From assembly GCF_002931555.1 (NCBI RefSeq), contig NZ_PSTZ01000001.1:496001-560000 (forward strand): 64,000 bases of DNA. Reading direction: 5' to 3'. The notes below the pieces were generated by a model. It saw only the letters and a program-made list of their open reading frames with translations, was not told the origin of the DNA and did not search any database. Positions 27,234 through 36,079 of this stretch are shown here, piece by piece (the stretch's first letter is position 1; every line of letters starts with the position of its first letter). The position numbers were made by a program, and so were the translations under genes. Source of the DNA: Pseudoclavibacter sp. RFBB5. Its GTDB lineage: Bacteria > Actinomycetota > Actinomycetes > Actinomycetales > Microbacteriaceae.

Positions 27234-28874
27234 ATGTCTCGTCCGAACTTCCTGTTCATCTCGACCCATGACATCAATCCTCATCTCGGCACCTACGCCG
27301 GGATCTGGCCGGGTGCAGAGCAAGCTCGGACACCGAACCTCGATCGGCTGGCAGCGCAGGGGGTGAGGTTCGATCAGGCATTCTCGGCGGCTCCGATCTG
27401 CGCACCGTCCCGGTCTGCGGTCTTCACGGGCAGGTATCCCATATCGACGGGAACCATGCACATGCGCAGTGCTGCCGTGCCACCAGCGGATGTCGAGCTG
27501 TTCAGTGAGACGCTCCGACGCTCCGGCTACTACACGACCAACAACTGGTTCACGGATGTCAATTTCGACGTTCCGCCGACTGCTTTCGACGACTGCTCGG
27601 CGACTGCGCACTGGCGAGACCGCCCGACTCGCGAGACTCCATTCTTTGCCGCGTTCCACGGCATGACCACGCACGAGTCCCAGATCTACGCGCCGGAAGA
27701 GCGGCTTCAGGCTGCACTCGCGGCTCTGTCGGTTGAGGACCGTGTGCGCCCCGAGGATGTGTCGCTGCCTCCCTACCACCCGGACACCGAGTCTTTCAGG
27801 CGCGCTTGGAGTGCGTACCTGAATCTGATCACCGTCATGGACATGTGGGTCGGGGACCTGCTCTCGCAATTGGAGGAGGATGGACTCGCCGAAGAGACGA
27901 TCGTCATCTTCTGGAGCGACCACGGTGCTGGCATGCCCGGCGCCAAGCGCTGGGCCTCGGAAGCGGGAGTTCGCGTCCCGCTGATCATGCGTTGGCCTGA
28001 GCACATCGAGCCAGGTTCCGTGCGCTCCGAGGTCGTGGAGCTGCAGGATCTGGCAGCGACGGTCCTGACGATGGCGGACGTCCAACCCGCTGCGCCTCTG
28101 GAGGCAACACCCTTGTACGACCGAGAGGGTGAGGTGCTCGAGGCGCGCAAGTACGCGTTCAGTGCTCGAGATCGGATGGTGGACGATCGGGACACGTCCC
28201 GCACGGTGAGGGATGAGCGATTCCGATACACGCGACACCTGCATCCGGACCGCCCATGGATGCAGTACTCGCACTACCCAGAGCGTTTCGCGACGTGGCG
28301 GAACCTGCGGGAGCTGCGCTATCAAGAGGCACAGCTCACCGGAAACGGCGAGCAGGCGCTCCTCCTTACGCCCCCGCAGCGCAGGTTGGTGGACTCGCAC
28401 AAGGAACCGGAGGAGCTCTTCGACATCCTGCACGACCCCCACCAGACGGAGAACCTGGTGGGGTCACCCGAGCATGGCGCGAAGTTGGCTGAGCTGAGCG
28501 CGGCCCTCGACCAGTGGATGGAGCGGACGGGCGATCTGGGGCAGCTCGCGGAGGATGCGCTTGTCGAAACGTGGGGGACCGGTGAATATCGACCACGAGC
28601 GGAGGCGCCGCGTGTTCGCTGCGAAGGAGGCGAGCTCACCGCTGAGGTGTCTGATCCGTCAGTGTCGATCGGGTGGAGCTACGAGCCACCTGGACGGCGA
28701 GACCCGATTCCGCTCGAAGTGATCCTCGGTCAGCGGATGACCTTCGAGCACCCTTGGAATCTTTACACTGGCCCGATCACGTTGACGGAGAGGACCGTCT
28801 GGGTTCGGACCTGGCGTCTGGGCTACCAGCCCGGGCTCCCCGTCAGGCTGGACGTCCCATCGGAAGCGGCGTGA
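27234..28874 (+). CDS. S1-family sulfatase 1 (N-sulfoglucosamine sulfohydrolase-like)
   Basis: A 546-residue sulfatase without signal peptide. The FGly signature is CAPSRSAVFTGRYP with Cys56. The metal site starts FLFISTHDINPHLGTY and the second half has FWSDHGAGMPGAKRW and AHGMTTHESQ-like segments. The architecture (HDINPHLGTYAG, TNNWFTDVNFD, and a DPHQTENL tail) resembles heparan N-sulfatases (SGSH type) more than arylsulfatases, so GlcNS or a similar sulfamate is a plausible substrate. This is inference from motif style. Its stop overlaps a DUF202 gene (GTGA). A LacI-type operator precedes it. Confidence 0.88.
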   Translation: MSRPNFLFISTHDINPHLGTYAGIWPGAEQARTPNLDRLAAQGVRFDQAFSAAPICAPSRSAVFTGRYPISTGTMHMRSAAVPPADVELFSETLRRSGYYTTNNWFTDVNFDVPPTAFDDCSATAHWRDRPTRETPFFAAFHGMTTHESQIYAPEERLQAALAALSVEDRVRPEDVSLPPYHPDTESFRRAWSAYLNLITVMDMWVGDLLSQLEEDGLAEETIVIFWSDHGAGMPGAKRWASEAGVRVPLIMRWPEHIEPGSVRSEVVELQDLAATVLTMADVQPAAPLEATPLYDREGEVLEARKYAFSARDRMVDDRDTSRTVRDERFRYTRHLHPDRPWMQYSHYPERFATWRNLRELRYQEAQLTGNGEQALLLTPPQRRLVDSHKEPEELFDILHDPHQTENLVGSPEHGAKLAELSAALDQWMERTGDLGQLAEDALVETWGTGEYRPRAEAPRVRCEGGELTAEVSDPSVSIGWSYEPPGRRDPIPLEVILGQRMTFEHPWNLYTGPITLTERTVWVRTWRLGYQPGLPVRLDVPSEAA

Positions 28875-29230
28875 GGGAGCGTTTTCCAAGAGGGGTCTAT
28901 GCGCGAGGAACTGAGCCCGACCCGCGGTTCAGTCTCGCCAATGAGCGCACGTTCCTCGCATGGGTGCGTACCGCCCTGGCGTTGCTGGCCGTGGGGGTTG
29001 CGCTGGAGGCCGTTCAAGTGCCGGTCTCGCCGACCCTTCGCTTCGCGTCCGCTGCGATCTTCGTGCTGCTGGGTCTGCTGGCAGCGGTGCAGGGCTGGTG
29101 CGGTTGGAGGCGAACAGAGACTGCACTGCGGGAGGGCAGCCCGTTGCCTCCTGCCAGCAGCGCCTTGGTCATCGTCATCGGAGTCGTCTTGGCCGTGGCG
29201 CTGCTTGCTGTGGGACATGCATGGGGGTGA
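28871..29230 (+). CDS. DUF202 (YidH-like) membrane protein, copy 1
   Basis: A 119-residue protein with the DUF202 start FSLANERTFLAWVRTALALLAVGVAL and three predicted membrane helices. It begins with GTG 28871 overlapping the sulfatase stop, which shows translational coupling. DUF202 proteins have no established function. The coupling to a sulfatase suggests a membrane role in handling the substrate or the released ion; that is inference. Confidence 0.85.
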   Translation: MRERFPRGVYARGTEPDPRFSLANERTFLAWVRTALALLAVGVALEAVQVPVSPTLRFASAAIFVLLGLLAAVQGWCGWRRTETALREGSPLPPASSALVIVIGVVLAVALLAVGHAWG

Positions 29231-29583
29231 AGGGACGACAGCTGCTCTTCGACCCTGGACTGCAGCCGGAGCGCACGGCGCTCGCCTGGCAGCGGACGAT
29301 TCTCTCGCTCGCGGTGGCGTCCACGGCTTGCGTTCGCGTCGGCGGGGCGGCGCTGGGGGTCGATGCGGCCCTGCTGGGTCTTCTCTCCGTCCTGTCGGTG
29401 GTCGCCTGCCTCTACAGTCTGAGTCGTTCTCGCTACCGTCGAGTGTGCCGGGAGCTCTGTGAGGAGAATCGACTGGGCAGAGGCGGGATGGGGATCGCCA
29501 TGGCGGCGCTGGCGTTGGTGGTCGTTGCGCTTCTCGCTGCGGTCGCCGTGGTCGGCCTCGCGATCGGACGAGCGCAGGGCTGA
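29221..29583 (+). CDS. DUF202 membrane protein, copy 2
   Basis: A 120-residue second DUF202 protein (LQPERTALAWQRTILSLAVAS) with three membrane helices. It overlaps the end of copy 1. The ATG at 29221 or the GTG at 29227 could start it; the latter overlaps the preceding stop as GTGA. The two copies are divergent in sequence but share topology and the ER-TxLAW motif, so they may form a heteromer. Confidence 0.82.
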   Translation: MGVKGRQLLFDPGLQPERTALAWQRTILSLAVASTACVRVGGAALGVDAALLGLLSVLSVVACLYSLSRSRYRRVCRELCEENRLGRGGMGIAMAALALVVVALLAAVAVVGLAIGRAQG

Positions 29584-29661
29584 TGTCCACGGCGTCGTGG
29601 CAGCTCGGCAGGTGTCGGACTTCGATTCCCGTGTCCGTGCGATCGCTGGGCTACGCCGCAT

Positions 29662-29787
29662 GGCAATCGGTTGGCACCAAAGCACAGGGTAGGCGGTCGG
29701 AGCGGGGAGAGGACCTGTCTCGCTTGGTTTCAATCGGTCAACGGACTTTGGCAACCGGTTGTGGCCAAAGCCCATCTTGTGCATAAT
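29662..29787 (+). promoter_or_regulatory. Promoter and two LacI-type operators of the oligo-ABC operon
   Basis: Operators GGCAATCGGTTGGC (29662-29675) and GGCAACCGGTTGTG (29750-29763) lie 88 bp apart. A -10 CATAAT (29782-29787) is 17 bp from TTGTGG (29759-29764), so the second operator overlaps the -35. This layout suggests repression with possible looping. The first gene starts at 29860. Confidence 0.6.
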
Positions 29788-29859
29788 GGGCTCAGCGAAT
29801 CTGGTGACGATCGCTTGAGACGAGCTGAGTGCTTGTGACATTCAATGAGGAAGGTCAAC

Positions 29860-31401
29860 ATGTCAATACGGAAGTCCCTAGCGGCCGCCGCAGCGGTTGC
29901 GGTGCTGGCGCTTACCGCCTGCAGCGGTGGCGGTGGCGGCTCGACGACGAGCCCAGCCGGCGATGGTTCACGCGGAGACCTCCTCCGCGTGGGCGTGATC
30001 AATGATGTGAGCTCGTGGGACCCTGCGCAGGCCGCTCCCTCAGCAGACCTGCTGGAGATGGAGCGTGCGATCTACGACACGCTCCTGCTCACGGACCTCG
30101 AGGGCGAGGTGATCGCGGGCCTCGCCGAGGAGTGGGCCTATGTGAACGACGAGCGGACTGAGCTGGAGCTCAAGATCCGCGAGGGTGTGACGTTCAGTGA
30201 CGGAACCGCACTTGATGCCGAGGCCGTCAAGATCAACCTCGATAACTTCATGGCCGGCAACGGCCCCATGGCAGCACAGCTTGGTGGTGTGCAAGCCGTC
30301 GAAGCCGCTGATGCACAGACCGTTCGGCTGACCCTCGGCGCGCCGAATCCTGCTCTCCTCTTCAACCTCACTCGGCAGGCTGGCCTCATCGCGAGCCCCG
30401 CAGGCATCGAGAGCGGCTCTATTGCTACGGACCCGGTGGGAACAGGACCATATGTGCTTGATGCCGCTTCGGTCCGCGGCAGCCAGTACGTGATGACCGC
30501 GCGCGAGGACTACTGGCAGCCCGATTACCAGATGTGGAACAGCCTGAACTTCCGGGTGCTCGCCGACCCGACCGCGCGAGCGAATGCGCTCACCTCGAAG
30601 CAGATCGACGTCACCCTGGTCCAGCCAGGTCAGATCGAGCAGGTCGAGGCCCAGGGAGCTGAGATCGCGACCTGGACGGCGAGCGTCATGGGGTTGATCC
30701 TCATGGACCGCAACGGCGCCATGGCACCTGAGCTCGAGGACGTCCGGGTTCGTCAGGCCATCAATCACGCGTTCGACCGCGACCTGATTCTCGAGCAGGC
30801 CGGTAAGGGCCTCGGAGAGAAGACGGCCCAGCTCTTCGGAACGGGAACAACGGCATATGTCGAGGAACTCGACGAGGCCTACCCCTACGACCCGGAGAAA
30901 GCGCGCGCACTGCTCGCAGAGGCTGGCTACGCCGACGGCTTCACCGTCCCGATGGCTTTCGCTCCCCCAGGAGAATTCGTGGCGCCATTCATCACGCAGC
31001 AGCTCGGTGACATCGGCATCACCGTCGAGAAGGTCTCCATCACTCCGCAGCAGTTCTCGAGTTCGATCAGCGGCGGGGAATATGCGATGGGGTGGACGGT
31101 CCAGGGTCTGGACCCTGCCTGGGTGACCGTTCAGAGGAACATCCTTCCCGAGTCTGCGTACAACCCTTTCGGTACGACGAACGACGATGTGGCTGCGCTC
31201 ATCGATCAGACCCGCAACGCCGGGGACGCTGATGATGCAGGCGAGGAACTCAATCGCTACCTGGTCGACAACGCCTGGTTCGCGCCCTGGTACCGCGTCG
31301 GCGCCAGCTACGCCTACAACCCGGACGTCGTCTCGGAGATCCGAAACATCGTGGACTACTCCTCGGTCCCTCTTCTCTTCGGATACGTGCCAGCTAAATA
31401 G
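29860..31401 (+). CDS. Peptide/oligosaccharide-type ABC transporter substrate-binding lipoprotein (SBP_bac_5)
   Basis: A 513-residue lipoprotein: signal ALTAC lipobox at about residue 24, Gly/Ser linker, then the family-5 binding fold (VGVINDVSSWDPAQA, FSDGTALDAEAVKINLDN, DPVGTGPYVLD, VRQAINHAFDRDLI). GAGGAAGG precedes ATG 29860, which I prefer to ATG 29845. The family was named for dipeptides, but several members bind oligosaccharides. The surrounding sulfatases and glucuronidase make a sulfated oligosaccharide the likely ligand. It heads an operon running to 38741. Confidence 0.9.
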   Translation: MSIRKSLAAAAAVAVLALTACSGGGGGSTTSPAGDGSRGDLLRVGVINDVSSWDPAQAAPSADLLEMERAIYDTLLLTDLEGEVIAGLAEEWAYVNDERTELELKIREGVTFSDGTALDAEAVKINLDNFMAGNGPMAAQLGGVQAVEAADAQTVRLTLGAPNPALLFNLTRQAGLIASPAGIESGSIATDPVGTGPYVLDAASVRGSQYVMTAREDYWQPDYQMWNSLNFRVLADPTARANALTSKQIDVTLVQPGQIEQVEAQGAEIATWTASVMGLILMDRNGAMAPELEDVRVRQAINHAFDRDLILEQAGKGLGEKTAQLFGTGTTAYVEELDEAYPYDPEKARALLAEAGYADGFTVPMAFAPPGEFVAPFITQQLGDIGITVEKVSITPQQFSSSISGGEYAMGWTVQGLDPAWVTVQRNILPESAYNPFGTTNDDVAALIDQTRNAGDADDAGEELNRYLVDNAWFAPWYRVGASYAYNPDVVSEIRNIVDYSSVPLLFGYVPAK

Positions 31402-31409
31402 TGGGCAGC

Positions 31410-31438
31410 GGGTGCCGGCGTGACTCACGTCGGCACCC
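31410..31438 (+). terminator. Hairpin between binding-protein and permease genes
   Basis: A 12-bp stem (GGGTGCCGGCGT with its partner, one G-T pair) and 5-nt loop, not followed by a U-run. It is better seen as an mRNA-stabilising or attenuating hairpin that keeps binding protein in excess over permease. Confidence 0.6.
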
Positions 31439-31462
31439 CACCTACCGAAAGGAAGAGACAAC

Positions 31463-32404
31463 ATGCTGATGTTCATACTCAGGCGTGTCGCTTCGAGCGC
31501 AGTCATTCTGGTGTCAGTGTGCTGCGCGGCCTACGCACTTCTGTTCTTCAGTAGCAGCTCCATCGCGCGTAATCTGCTGGGGCCCGAGGCGACCCCCGAT
31601 CAGGTCGCTCTCAAGGAAGCCGAGCTCGGTCTCGACGAACCCTTCCTGATTCGCCTTGCGGGGTGGTGGGCGGGGGCGGTCCAGGGGGACTTCGGAACCT
31701 CGTGGGTCAGCGGCCAGCCCGTGTTCGAGGCTATCGGCGCGAGGCTCCCGGTGACGCTCGTCCTCGTCACTCTCGCGGTACTTCTCACCATGTTGCTCGC
31801 GGTCATCCTCGCCGCCTGGGCCGCAGTCAAGCGTGGCATTCTCGACCAGGTCATCCAGGTTGGAAGCATCGCTGGCACCGCCCTCCCCGCCTTCCTGATC
31901 GGCCTGATTCTGGTGACTGTCTTCGCGATCCAGCTCGGATGGCTGCCCGCGATCAGCACCATCTACCCGGGGAGTGGTCTGGCCTCGTGGGCGAGCAGTC
32001 TTGCGCTGCCGATCCTGGCCCTCCTGATCTCCGGTGCCGCCTCCACCGTCATGCAGCTCCGCAGCGCGATCCTGCGTCAGCTCGATGCCGACTACGTTCG
32101 CACGCTGCGCAGTCGCGGGATCGATGATCGCGAGATCCTCTTCGTGCACGTTCTCCGCAGCGCCGCACCCGCCGCCCTCACGCTGCTGGGGCTTCAGTTC
32201 GTCGGCATGCTCGGGGGCGTCGTCGTCATCGAGCAGCTGTTCGCGATCGCAGGCATCGGCACGCTCGCCGTCTCAGCGACGAGTACGAGTGATGCGCCTC
32301 TGGTCATGGGGATCGTCCTCTACACAATCATCATCGTCATCATCGTCAACCTGCTCGTGGACCTCATGAACGGTTGGCTCAACCCGAAGGCGCGCGCGTC
32401 ATGA
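31463..32404 (+). CDS. ABC transporter permease (DppB-type)
   Basis: A 313-residue permease with six helices and a DppB-type EAA loop (LRQLDADYVRTLRSRGIDDREI). The N-terminal helix is followed by the usual large extracytoplasmic segment (LLGPEATPDQVALKEAELGLDEP). AAAGGAAGAG precedes the ATG. Its stop overlaps the next gene (ATGA). It forms the heterodimeric pore with the permease half of the following fusion. Confidence 0.93.
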   Translation: MLMFILRRVASSAVILVSVCCAAYALLFFSSSSIARNLLGPEATPDQVALKEAELGLDEPFLIRLAGWWAGAVQGDFGTSWVSGQPVFEAIGARLPVTLVLVTLAVLLTMLLAVILAAWAAVKRGILDQVIQVGSIAGTALPAFLIGLILVTVFAIQLGWLPAISTIYPGSGLASWASSLALPILALLISGAASTVMQLRSAILRQLDADYVRTLRSRGIDDREILFVHVLRSAAPAALTLLGLQFVGMLGGVVVIEQLFAIAGIGTLAVSATSTSDAPLVMGIVLYTIIIVIIVNLLVDLMNGWLNPKARAS

Positions 32405-34197
32405 CCGAACCCAGTACTGCCACACTCGCAATCCCTACCGCCGACAGCCCCCGGACCCCTCCTTGGCGGCGGCTGCTCAAGATGCCGCTTGCCGTCGTGT
32501 CGATCGCCATTCTGGCGCTGCTCACGATCGCTGCCGTCGCAGCACCGCTGATCGCGAACTTCCCACCGCAGTTCGCAGACCTCGGCAATCCGATCGCGCC
32601 TCCCTCCGGCGAGCATCTGCTCGGGACGGACAGCGCCGGCCGCGACAACTTCAGTCGACTGGTCTGGGGCGCGCAGACCACGCTCATCGGCGTCCTGATC
32701 GTCACGATCACCGCTATGGTCGTCGGCATCCTCACCGGACTTCTCGCGGGTTACTACGGAGGCGTGTGGGATGAGATCGGAACCTGGGGCTCCAATGTGC
32801 TCCTGGCGCTCCCAGGCATGATCGTCCTTCTCACCGTGCGCGCGGCAGTCGGGCCATCCTTGGTGCTGACCATGGTGGCTCTCGGGTTGATGGTCAGTCC
32901 GTCGTACTTCAGGCTCACTCGAGCTGTCGTCCAGGGCGTCCGGCGCGAACTCTACGTGGACGCGGCAGTCGTATCCGGGCTCAGCGACGCTGCCATCCTC
33001 GGCCGTCACGTGCTCACCGCCGTGAGGGCACCGCTGGTGATCCACACCGCGAATGTCGGGGCCATCGCGATCGGAGTTCAGGCTTCGCTGGACTTCCTCG
33101 GACTCGGCAACCCCAATACCGTGACCTGGGGCGGGATGCTCGCGGACGGGTTCACGACCATCTACCAGACGTTGGCGAACATCACTTGGCCGGCGCTCGC
33201 CATCGGTCTGGTGACGGCCGCATTCGCGCTCCTCGGCAACAGCCTTCGCGACGTCCTCGAGGACGCTGCACCGTCCTCCAGCCCTCGACGCCGTCGGCGT
33301 GCAGAGGTCAAGGACGAAGAGCCGCTCTCGAAGCGAGACCTTCCAGAGCCGACGGGCTCGCGGCTTCTGGAAGTGAGGGGGCTGGAGATCGCCTACCCGC
33401 AGGGGGAGCTGACGGCGACGGTAGTCCGAGATGTGTCCTTCACCGTGGACAGGGGCGAGGTCGTCGGGCTCGTGGGCGAATCCGGTTCAGGCAAGAGCCA
33501 GTCGGCGTTCGCAGTCCTCGGGCTCCTGCCTCCGAACGCAGTGGTCGCGGCTGGGTCCATCGTCTTCGACGGAGACTGGCTTCTGGAACCCGGTGAGAGC
33601 AGTGTCTCACCTAAGCGGTACCGGGAGCTCCGGGGGGCGAAGATCGCCTACATCCCACAGGACCCCATGTCGAACCTCGACCCGACCTTCACGATCGGCT
33701 ACCAGCTCATGCGTCCCATGCAGAAGGTGCTGGGGCTCTCGAAGCACGAAGCCAGAGCCAAGGCGCTCGACCTGCTCACCAGCGTCGGTATTCCCGACCC
33801 CGACAGCATGATGCGGTCAAGAGCCCACGAGATCTCCGGAGGAATGGCTCAGCGAGTGCTTATCGCCGGTGCGATAAGTTGCGACCCCGATCTCCTCATC
33901 GCTGACGAGCCCACGACGGCTCTGGACGTGACAGTCCAAGCTGAAGTGCTGGACGTCCTGCGAGGACTCCAGCGACGACGGAACATGGGGATGCTGATGA
34001 TCACCCACAACTTCGGCGTCGTGGCGGATATCTGCGACCGCGTGGTCGTCATGAACGCGGGACGCGTCGTGGAGGACGGAGACGTGCGCGACATCATGAA
34101 GCGTCCGCAGCGCGCATACACCCAGATGCTGTTGAGCTCGATGCTGTCATCACCCCATAGCGACGTCCATCAGAAGATCGACTCGGAAGGCGAATGA
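32401..34197 (+). CDS. Fused ABC permease-ATPase (DppC-DppD)
   Basis: A 598-residue fusion. Residues 1 to about 290 form a DppC-type permease (LLGTDSAGRDNFSRLVWG, EAA-like LYVDAAVVSGLSDAAILGRHVL). A linker of about 30 charged residues joins an ATPase domain with Walker A GESGSGKSQS (near residue 358), signature ISGGMAQR and Walker B LLIADEPTTALD. In most bacteria these are separate proteins. The fusion is uninterrupted in frame. Its stop overlaps the second ATPase gene. Confidence 0.93.
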   Translation: MTEPSTATLAIPTADSPRTPPWRRLLKMPLAVVSIAILALLTIAAVAAPLIANFPPQFADLGNPIAPPSGEHLLGTDSAGRDNFSRLVWGAQTTLIGVLIVTITAMVVGILTGLLAGYYGGVWDEIGTWGSNVLLALPGMIVLLTVRAAVGPSLVLTMVALGLMVSPSYFRLTRAVVQGVRRELYVDAAVVSGLSDAAILGRHVLTAVRAPLVIHTANVGAIAIGVQASLDFLGLGNPNTVTWGGMLADGFTTIYQTLANITWPALAIGLVTAAFALLGNSLRDVLEDAAPSSSPRRRRRAEVKDEEPLSKRDLPEPTGSRLLEVRGLEIAYPQGELTATVVRDVSFTVDRGEVVGLVGESGSGKSQSAFAVLGLLPPNAVVAAGSIVFDGDWLLEPGESSVSPKRYRELRGAKIAYIPQDPMSNLDPTFTIGYQLMRPMQKVLGLSKHEARAKALDLLTSVGIPDPDSMMRSRAHEISGGMAQRVLIAGAISCDPDLLIADEPTTALDVTVQAEVLDVLRGLQRRRNMGMLMITHNFGVVADICDRVVVMNAGRVVEDGDVRDIMKRPQRAYTQMLLSSMLSSPHSDVHQKIDSEGE

Positions 34198-35063
34198 TGA
34201 GTGAGCATGCGAAGACCGCTGCGCACCTCCTCGAGGTGAACGACCTTGTCGTCAAGTTCAAGGGCAAGCACAGACTGTCGCCATCCAAGCAGGTCCTCAA
34301 CCGGGTCTCGCTCAAGGTCGATTCGGGAAAGACACTCGGCCTCGTCGGCGAATCCGGATCAGGGAAGACCACCATCGGCCGCGCGATCCTCGGCCTGGTA
34401 CCGGCCGCGGACGGCATGATCTCGTTCGAGGGCAGCGACATCACCCATCTGCGGCGACGAGCGCGCAGAGCCCTGAGCCGAGACATCCAGGTCGTCTTCC
34501 AAGACCCCTACGGATCATTGAACCCATCGCGCACCATCGGAGACACGCTGTCGGAACCGCTGTACGGCGGTGGGGATTCGAAGAGCGACGTCAGGAGACG
34601 AGTCAGAGAGCTGTTGGATCGTGTGCAGCTGCCCGCTGGCTCGATGGACCGTCTGCCCCGTGAGTTCAGCGGTGGTCAGCGCCAGCGGGTCGCCATCGCG
34701 CGGGCGATCGCCCTGAAGCCGAAGCTCATCGTCTGTGACGAGCCGGTGAGCGCGCTCGATCTTTCAACGCAGGCGCGCGTTCTCGACCTGTTCTCCGAGA
34801 TTCAAAGAGACACCGGCGTCGCCTATCTGTTCATCTCCCATGACCTCGATGTGGTCCGGCATGTCAGTGACCAGGTCGCGGTGCTCTACCGGGGAGACAT
34901 CGTGGAAAGCGGCGAGGCGTCGCAGGTCACGACGGCACCTGTCCACCCCTACACGCAGCGGCTCCTGCTGGCCTCACCGGTTCCTGACCCGGACCTGCAG
35001 GCTCAACGCCGCGCAGAATGGCGATCTTTGTTCGAACAGACCGGTTCGTGGAGGCTGAGCTGA
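34194..35063 (+). CDS. ABC transporter ATPase (DppF-type)
   Basis: A 289-residue ATPase: Walker A GESGSGKTTIGRAILGL, Q-loop FQDPYGSLNPSRTI, signature FSGGQRQRVAIARA, Walker B LIVCDEPVSALD, H-loop FISHDLDVV. The C-terminus HPYTQRLLLASPVPDP is the oligopeptide-type extension. It pairs with the ATPase half of the preceding fusion. It starts at ATG 34194 overlapping that gene and ends overlapping the MBL gene (TGATG). Confidence 0.93.
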   Translation: MMSEHAKTAAHLLEVNDLVVKFKGKHRLSPSKQVLNRVSLKVDSGKTLGLVGESGSGKTTIGRAILGLVPAADGMISFEGSDITHLRRRARRALSRDIQVVFQDPYGSLNPSRTIGDTLSEPLYGGGDSKSDVRRRVRELLDRVQLPAGSMDRLPREFSGGQRQRVAIARAIALKPKLIVCDEPVSALDLSTQARVLDLFSEIQRDTGVAYLFISHDLDVVRHVSDQVAVLYRGDIVESGEASQVTTAPVHPYTQRLLLASPVPDPDLQAQRRAEWRSLFEQTGSWRLS

Positions 35064-36079
35064 TGCAGAATCAGAACCTGGGCATCGCACCGGATGAGAT
35101 GCGCGTGACCGCACTGGGGACCGGGCGCCCGTATTCGAGCCTCGCCCAGGCGAACTCCTCCTGGCTGGTGCAGCTCGGCAACGGGGACAGCTTCCTGTTC
35201 GACTACGGCTACGGGTCTTTCACGCGTTTCGCCGCCCTCGAGGTCCACCCTGGCGCGCTCACGGCCACTTTCGCCAGCCACCTGCACACGGACCACGTCG
35301 GTGACTTCGCCCAGTTCTGGGTGACCTCCCGCATTGCGGGCCGACTGCAGCCGTTGGAGGTCTACGGTCCGTCCGGCTCCAGCCCTGAGCTCGGGTTCGC
35401 GCATTTCGCCGCACATCAACTCGAGTCCTACGCCTGGGACACGGTCTCGCGGCGCGGATCTCTGCCGGAGGCGGGCGAGACGCCCACGGTCCACGAGTTC
35501 GACTGGGAGACCACTGGCATCATCTATGAGCAGCGCGGCGTCGTGATCAGGGCCGTCCCGGCTGTTCACGTCCATGACGGTGCTGTCAGCTACCGCCTCG
35601 ACTGGAACGGCCACTCTCTGGTGTATTCCGGTGACACAGCGCCGAACAGGTTCCTCACCGACATCGCGGCAGGTGTCGACGTCCTTGTCCACGAGACTGC
35701 CAACGCCCGAGGCGCGAACGCGCCAGTTCCCGGACCCGAGAGCATCGTTCACACCAACCCCTGGGAGCTGGGCAGCGTCTTCGCCCTCACGCGTCCTCGG
35801 CTCGCTGTGGCCTTCCACTTCATGAATGACGCGCGGACACGCCAGCTGGTCAGTGACGCCATCAGGAGCAGCTACGACGGTCCGCTCCTCCTCGCGGAGG
35901 ATCTCATCTCGGTGCGTGTGGGCAGCGACATCTCGATCGAGGTGATTCCGGTCTCGCCGTTCAGCAGACCGCCGGCGAGCGGCAGAGGGGGGTACGGGGC
36001 CGGAAGCGCGGCGGCGCGCCCACACCTCTCGTCGAAGCTGCGTGAAGCACGTCTGTTCACCGGAGAATCGGATGCCTGA
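35063..36079 (+). CDS. MBL-fold metallo-hydrolase (GntH-like / RNase Z-like)
   Basis: A 338-residue metallo-beta-lactamase-fold protein. The dinuclear metal motif SHLHTDHVGD gives His73, His75, Asp77 and His78; later ligands lie in YSGDTAPN, LVHETAN and AFHFMNDART. The overall pattern (ANSSWLVQLGNGDSFLFD, YGPSGSSPELG, HTNPWELG) matches the MBL family annotated GntH in guanitoxin clusters, a broad family of unknown general role. MBL-fold sulfatases exist, so a sulfate-ester hydrolase is possible in this operon. No signal peptide. ATG 35063 overlaps the ATPase stop. Confidence 0.82.
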   Translation: MQNQNLGIAPDEMRVTALGTGRPYSSLAQANSSWLVQLGNGDSFLFDYGYGSFTRFAALEVHPGALTATFASHLHTDHVGDFAQFWVTSRIAGRLQPLEVYGPSGSSPELGFAHFAAHQLESYAWDTVSRRGSLPEAGETPTVHEFDWETTGIIYEQRGVVIRAVPAVHVHDGAVSYRLDWNGHSLVYSGDTAPNRFLTDIAAGVDVLVHETANARGANAPVPGPESIVHTNPWELGSVFALTRPRLAVAFHFMNDARTRQLVSDAIRSSYDGPLLLAEDLISVRVGSDISIEVIPVSPFSRPPASGRGGYGAGSAAARPHLSSKLREARLFTGESDA

